Source: Straminergon stramineum (Eukaryota; Streptophyta; Bryopsida; Hypnales; Calliergonaceae). From it: DNA of 64,000 bases. The stretch lies in contig OY987263.1 in NCBI GenBank assembly GCA_963920665.1, positions 37,436,547-37,500,546 on the forward strand, written 5' to 3'. Each line of letters begins with the position of its first letter. Within the stretch, counting starts at the first letter, position 1. This document shows positions 59,705-64,000 of the stretch, in pieces. The notes below the pieces were generated by a model. The model saw nothing but the letters and a program-made list of their open reading frames with translations. It had not been told where the DNA came from and ran no database searches. Both the position numbers and the translations under genes were made by a program.

Positions 59705-60925
59705 ATGCGTCGATCAGTCTTGACTATCACAATTGCGCTTCGCCTCACAGGCACCGTGTTCCAATTGTATTGCACCTCAACTCTTGTGATTTCCTGCAGG
59801 AATTCTCTAACTTCAAGCAGCCGATCACAGTCTTGTAGATCAGTCGCAGCAAGTAGCCGCAGCAGTTGCAACAAGAGCAGCATCATGGCAACATCCTCTG
59901 GCGGTATGTTGCTGGGACACGACCTCTCCACGGTTCTGCAATGCGAGAAACACGGCGTGAAGTACTATGATTTCGACTCCTCCGAGAGCAAGCCTCCTGA
60001 GCTCATCGTGGCTGCTCACGGCGCTAATCTCGTCCGCCTCCGCGTCTGGGTGAACCCCCCAGCTGGCTTCAGCGACTACGCGAGCATGCTGGAGATGGCG
60101 AAGCGGGCGAAGAAGGCGAATCTGAAGGTGCTCCTCTGCCTCCACCTCTCAGACTACTGGGCCGATCCGGCGAAACAGTTCACACCCGGCGCATGGGCGA
60201 ATCAAGACTTCAAATCCTTGTGCAAGACCGTAGAGGATTACATCCGGCACACAATTGAATCCTTGCAGAGCCAGGGCACACCACCCTTCATCGTGGCGGT
60301 CGGCAACGAAATCTCCAACGGGATGTTGTGGCCGACGGGCGCGCTTAGCCAGAGCTCGCAGTTCACCTCACTGCTTAAAAGCGGCCTGGCCGCTGTGCAG
60401 AAGAAGGGGATTGCAACCATGGTGCACATCAACAACGGCCAGGACAAGGGCTTGGTAACCTGGTTCATGGGCTTGATGCTCGCCAACCAGGTCTCTTTCG
60501 ATTACTTAGGGTTGTCGTTCTACCCTGGCGACACCGCCTCGCTCTCCGACCTTAAAGCTTCCCTCGCAACGACTGCGGCAAAGTACAACAAACCGATGGT
60601 GGTCGTCGAAGTTTCGGCCAATTGGACGCCGCCGCCGAACGGGCCGAATACGCAAGAAGGCGCTTTGCGGGAGTTGCTGAAGGTGGTTAGTGAAGTGCCG
60701 AAGGGGTTGGGCGCCGGGGTTTGCTACTGGGAATCGGGGTGGCTAGAGCCAGGGGAAGCGTATCCCGGGGAAGGCAACCATTATTGGAACCGCGCACTGT
60801 GGAACGAGCACGGGAAACCACTGCCTGCGTTGCGGTGTTATGAAGCTCATGCCAAGGGCGCCGTGCAGCCCGTCATGGCCGGGAGACATCACTTCTGGGG
60901 GCACAAGAAGCATGACGAGTTGTAG
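59705..60925 (+). CDS. GH53 endo-beta-1,4-galactanase-like enzyme
   Basis: A single uninterrupted frame of 406 residues. The catalytic (beta/alpha)8 domain spans about residues 67-390. GH53 landmarks are RLRVWVNP, HLSDYWADP..QFTPGAW, the acid/base E202 in VGNEISNGMLWP, and the nucleophile E302 in VVVEVSANWTP, followed by YYWES-like CYWESGWLEP. GH53 enzymes cleave beta-1,4-galactan of pectin and arabinogalactan. The family is mainly known from bacteria and fungi. Start is uncertain: ATG 59885 begins MATSSGGMLLGHD and gives 346 residues with no signal peptide. ATG 59705 adds 60 residues rich in Ser/Arg with no acidic residue, resembling a transit peptide. A possible CTGCAG acceptor at 59794-59799 would instead make part of this leader intronic. 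Coding GC is higher than the flanks. Confidence 0.85.
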   Translation: MRRSVLTITIALRLTGTVFQLYCTSTLVISCRNSLTSSSRSQSCRSVAASSRSSCNKSSIMATSSGGMLLGHDLSTVLQCEKHGVKYYDFDSSESKPPELIVAAHGANLVRLRVWVNPPAGFSDYASMLEMAKRAKKANLKVLLCLHLSDYWADPAKQFTPGAWANQDFKSLCKTVEDYIRHTIESLQSQGTPPFIVAVGNEISNGMLWPTGALSQSSQFTSLLKSGLAAVQKKGIATMVHINNGQDKGLVTWFMGLMLANQVSFDYLGLSFYPGDTASLSDLKASLATTAAKYNKPMVVVEVSANWTPPPNGPNTQEGALRELLKVVSEVPKGLGAGVCYWESGWLEPGEAYPGEGNHYWNRALWNEHGKPLPALRCYEAHAKGAVQPVMAGRHHFWGHKKHDEL

Positions 60926-60927
60926 CT

Positions 60928-61010
60928 CTCGGAGACGCTGTGAGCATTGCACATATGCTCGGAGATGCTGTGAATATCGCATATATTCTTGGAGACGCTG
61001 TAAGCTCTCA
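60928..61010 (+). repeat. 30-bp tandem repeat, ~2.7 copies, right after the GH53 stop
   Basis: Units CTCGGAGACGCTGTGAGC..., CTCGGAGATGCTGTGAAT... and CTTGGAGACGCTGTAAGC start at 60928, 60958 and 60988, an exact 30-base period. It begins three bases after the stop codon, so it is in the 3' UTR. Confidence 0.88.
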
Positions 61011-61018
61011 AAGGCGCG

Positions 61019-61706
61019 AGTTGTAACACTGTATATACCCTATAGGACAGTTTAGTATATTCTAAGGTGCAGAAGTATCAATCAGCAACCGACCGTGTCG
61101 GCTGATTCGATTGCGAAGGAGTCTGTTGACATGAAATTTGAGACTTTGTGCAACTTTCTTGAAACTGCAGCGATCTCGAACTCTTATACGCTTTAACGAT
61201 ACAGGGGATACAGTTTTTGTATAACGATCACAAATCGGCCGAAAGCTGGTTTCTGTCGCCGAACAGGCTCTACCGATTGATAATTGGAATTCTCAACGAT
61301 GTTGTATTGCGTAGTGGTGCGCTACTTCTGTTGTCACTCACGCAAATGCTCGTTCTTGTGATAACCATTTCGGAATTATTTGCAGGTGTCGGTTTGTGAC
61401 GTTGTATACTGTATAGTAAGGTTTCAATGTTTTCTAAGCTGCAGGAACATTAATCGGCGACATTCTATGTTTCTGGATTTAAATGCGGAGGACTGTTGCT
61501 ATAGATTCGAGGCTTCGGCAATTTTTTGCGAACAGGGACACATTTTTTCATTTCATAAGCATAACAATCGCAAATCGATCGATAGCTTGCTTCTCTATCA
61601 CCGTCAGGTACGACCGACTTATTATCGTTCGCTGAAACGGGACAATTCTCGACGCGCAAGCAAATCTTCGATAATAATATTGGTACTAATTGGAGGTGTC
61701 GGCAAG
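61019..61706 (+). repeat. Diverged tandem duplication of ~350 bp
   Basis: 61019-61392 and 61391-61706 align in order. Shared phrases are GTTGTA(T)AC.(C)TGTATA, TTCTAAG(G/C)TGCAG(A/G)A, ATCA(G/C)AAATCG.(C/T)CG, AGCT(G/T)G.TTTCT and GGAGGTGTCGG/GCAGGTGTCGG. Both copies are non-coding. The duplication lies between the GH53 and RtcB genes. Confidence 0.6.
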
Positions 61707-62050
61707 TACCTTGAGAAATTGCTGAGATGGAGTCAAGCGCACACTTCGGAGGAATAGACCTGTTTGCTCGGCCGAAACACCTCTCCACGAATTTGATGTG
61801 TGACGTGAGGTCTACGCAATGCATTTTTGGAGTATCCTCCAAGGTCGTGACAACATTCAACCTCAGTATAAAATCGCGGTTTAACTCACCAACACACTGC
61901 AGACACTAGAGTTTCTGGTGCTCGGTGCATCCGAAAGTTTGACAAAGCAGAGGTGAACCATATTGAGCTCTAGGGCATCAATTACAAGCTTCAGTTTCGG
62001 CAGAGAGGGACTCAGTTTCTGTGTTTCGAATTCTGAATTCGTTCGCTATT
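61707..62050. other. 5' flank of the RtcB-like gene
   Basis: No ORF supported. Likely holds promoter and leader; CAGTATAAAATCG near 61862 contains a TATA-type motif (TATAAAA), about 185 bases upstream of the ATG. Confidence 0.5.
61866..61872 (+). promoter_or_regulatory. TATA box candidate of the RtcB-like gene
   Basis: TATAAAA sits upstream of the ATG at 62051 with no intervening gene. The distance implies a leader of roughly 150 bases. Confidence 0.45.
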
Positions 62051-64000
62051 ATGGACGAAAGCAGGGGAGACGGAGTTGACGAAGGACCGAGCAAGGTTTT
62101 GCGACTCACGCTGGTACGGAATGTGCGTCACACGGATTCATGTCTGGTGCTGCTGAAAGGAATCGAGGGGAGTCTCCTGAAGCAAGTGCGACAAGCTGCG
62201 GCCAACAAAATGCGCATTCGTCTCTCCCAAGTAAGCTATGGTCATACATCAACGTTAGGGTTTGGAATACATCTTGCTCGGTTTATGAGGTCAAATTTCT
62301 CTAGTAGCTGCCCTTTTGCTGATCCCACCATTTGAGCGAGCAAGAATATAGGCTGCAATTTTATATCAAACGGAAGAGATTCACAATCCCGGTCCTTTCT
62401 TATTACTTCAATAACGTTCTATGGATTTTCAAAGTTGAAATCATAAGGAACCTAATGTTGAACAGTAGGTTATCTCTTAATCAGAGATCTTACTGCGATT
62501 GGTTCTTTCTACGGACTCCTCAACTTTCATAAGATAATTTTGAAAGCTCGTGACGATTTTACAGACTATGTGCTTCTCTTTCAGTGCTAATTCTAGTTGT
62601 CGCACTTTGGATGTTGTCTCTTTTGGGGTCATCTCCCTTAGATGCTCATCTCACTAGAGGAAAATGTGTCATGTAGGTGAGGTTGTTTGACACAAGTGGC
62701 AACGAGGTCCAAACCGAAGAGGATGCACGAGCTTCTGTTGTGAATCGGGCCACTCTCTTCGTCTCGTCCGGTGAATCGTGTGTGTTGAAAACTGCGCCTG
62801 CTACAGGTCCTTGGAATTTCCACCTTCGCTGCATGAAATTGCGATCATAGCCATAGGGAGTGTCATGAGTCTCGACTTCTACTGTAGAGCGATTTTTCAT
62901 TATATCTTTCGGTCTCGCGTGATTTGGTCTTTTGCGATTCTGAGCCCCAGAATCGTGTCGCAGATATACTACGAGCATGTAGAGTTTTCAAAGTGTGGTT
63001 TGGAACCGTCTCTTGTTATTATCGCAGTAGAGAAACTTCGCACTTTGACACCCGCTAATGGGAATTTGCACAAGGGCTGTCAGAGTGCGAGACTTTTGTT
63101 TTGCAATAAGGCCCTCGGAATCTAGTCCAAAATCAGTACCCCTTTATTGTTTTCAAATTCTGTTTTAGATTCGCCTTTTTACAATTGCGGAAGAAGAAGC
63201 TCGCTCTGACACCCCATATGTGAATCTTCAGAAGGGGAGAGATGTTAAGAGTGCCAGACTTGCATCATGTAAAAAGAGATGATTCGCGAACGAGACTTTA
63301 ACACTCCACAGGAGAGCTAATATTTTTTGCGAGAATTTGGGGATCAGAATTATATGAGGCTTAAAAAGGAAGAGAATCCCACAGTTGAAGTCACACGCTC
63401 TCATACCCCTATTTAACAGAATCAATATTTTAAATGACTAAGAAGCTCATATTTGGCCTCACGTTTTTGTAGCAATTCCGAGTTCATACGGGGGATTTTA
63501 TTTGATAAAAAAAATTATTTGAATCAACACGTGCAATCTTCTCCTCTCAATCTACTTATGTTAAATTCTCCCCACTGAAATCATACTTTCTGCAGTACAA
63601 TCAAATGGTGATTTTTAATCTATGGATAGTTCCTTGTCAACTTTGCAATCCAGAAGAATTGGTTTCCACGGTGAGGTGGAATGGTGACTAACATGAGCTG
63701 GAATGTTGCAGGAAGCAGGAGAATTGCCAAAGTGATTGTCATTGCAAGCGAGAGCCTAGTGGAGGCTCCAGCGCTTGAGCAACTGAATCATGTGTCAGGT
63801 CTGCCAGGAGTGGTTCTGGCAGTGGGACTTCCGGATCTTCACGCTGGGGCTGCGTGTCCCATCGGAGCTGCCATAGCAACCAGCCAAATGATTTATCCCT
63901 CCCTGGTGGGATCGGACATTGGATGCGGGATTCTCTTGGCGGAGACGTCGCTCACTTCGGCGTCTACTTGTAAGAGCAGGACGTTGGATCGCTGGGCTGA
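62051..64000 (+). CDS. RtcB-family RNA ligase, PrfH-coupled type, with N-terminal extension (partial)
   Basis: Three exons are visible: 62051-62230, 62677-62806 and 63712 to the window edge, with GT/AG introns and a continuous frame of 200 residues so far. Residues 1-103 are an extension containing KMRIRLSQVRLFDTSGNE and TLFVSSGE, patterns like a ubiquitin-like fold of KHA or doublecortin type (inference). From residue 104 the RtcB domain starts: IAKVIVIASE, GLPDLHAG (142-149), PIGAA, YPSLVGSDIGCG (165-176). D172 and C175 correspond to the metal ligands D95/C98 of the archaeal enzyme. GLPDLH.G, YP.LVG.DIGCG and R.LDRW resemble the release-factor-H-coupled RtcB subgroup rather than the archaeal/animal tRNA ligase. 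RtcB joins 2',3'-cyclic phosphate or 3'-phosphate ends to 5'-OH RNA using GTP and Mn2+. The catalytic histidine lies beyond the window. Confidence 0.88.

Overview
The window is nuclear DNA from a eukaryote, most likely a land plant. Five genes are interrupted by, or flanked with, GT/AG-bounded introns, and they encode typical plant products: an 8-cysteine lipid-transfer protein, a Golgi UDP-glucuronate 4-epimerase, a NIC2-type nicotinamidase and a WRAP73/WDR8 WD-repeat protein. Two further genes are unusual for a seed plant: a GH53 endo-galactanase-like enzyme and an RtcB ligase of the bacterial PrfH-coupled type. That pairing hints at a bryophyte, lycophyte, fern or related lineage, but the species cannot be fixed from sequence alone. 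Genes are islands of higher GC in long AT-rich DNA. No retrotransposon polyprotein, rRNA, tRNA or CRISPR array was recognised.

Layout. 1-7 kb: non-coding, with a 0.9 kb TTAA-flanked element, a 0.2 kb one and a strong hairpin. 7.06-7.80 kb (+): lipid-transfer protein, two exons. 7.8-14.0 kb: AT-rich, no gene. 14.05-15.92 kb (-): UDP-glucuronate 4-epimerase, three exons including a 45-base first exon carrying the conserved N-terminal FPSTPGK motif. 16.9-18.3 kb: GC-rich island without a convincing ORF. 18.3-48.6 kb: gene-free, full of short non-autonomous DNA elements and foldbacks. 48.64-50.34 kb (-): nicotinamidase, two exons. 50.4-55.0 kb: gene-free. 55.06-58.82 kb (+): WRAP73, seven exons. 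59.7-60.9 kb (+): GH53. 62.05 kb to the window edge (+): RtcB-like, three exons visible, truncated by the window.

The clearest unexplained structure is a set of at least twelve complete elements whose ends read TTAA|CCC(C/T)T(A/G)AA...|TTAA, in five size classes (about 920, 975, 575, 200-230 and 140 bp). Same-class copies occur in both orientations. TTAA target sites with CCC-starting inverted ends are the signature of piggyBac-type (or possibly Kolobok-type) transposition. No transposase is present here, so these are MITE-like. Other foldback elements (Stowaway-like, 194-bp, 157-bp, 250-bp) lie among them.

The genes do not form one pathway. GAE acts in pectin precursor synthesis, GH53 would act on pectic or arabinogalactan galactan, nicotinamidase is in NAD salvage, WRAP73 is in microtubule-nucleation anchoring, and RtcB is in RNA repair.
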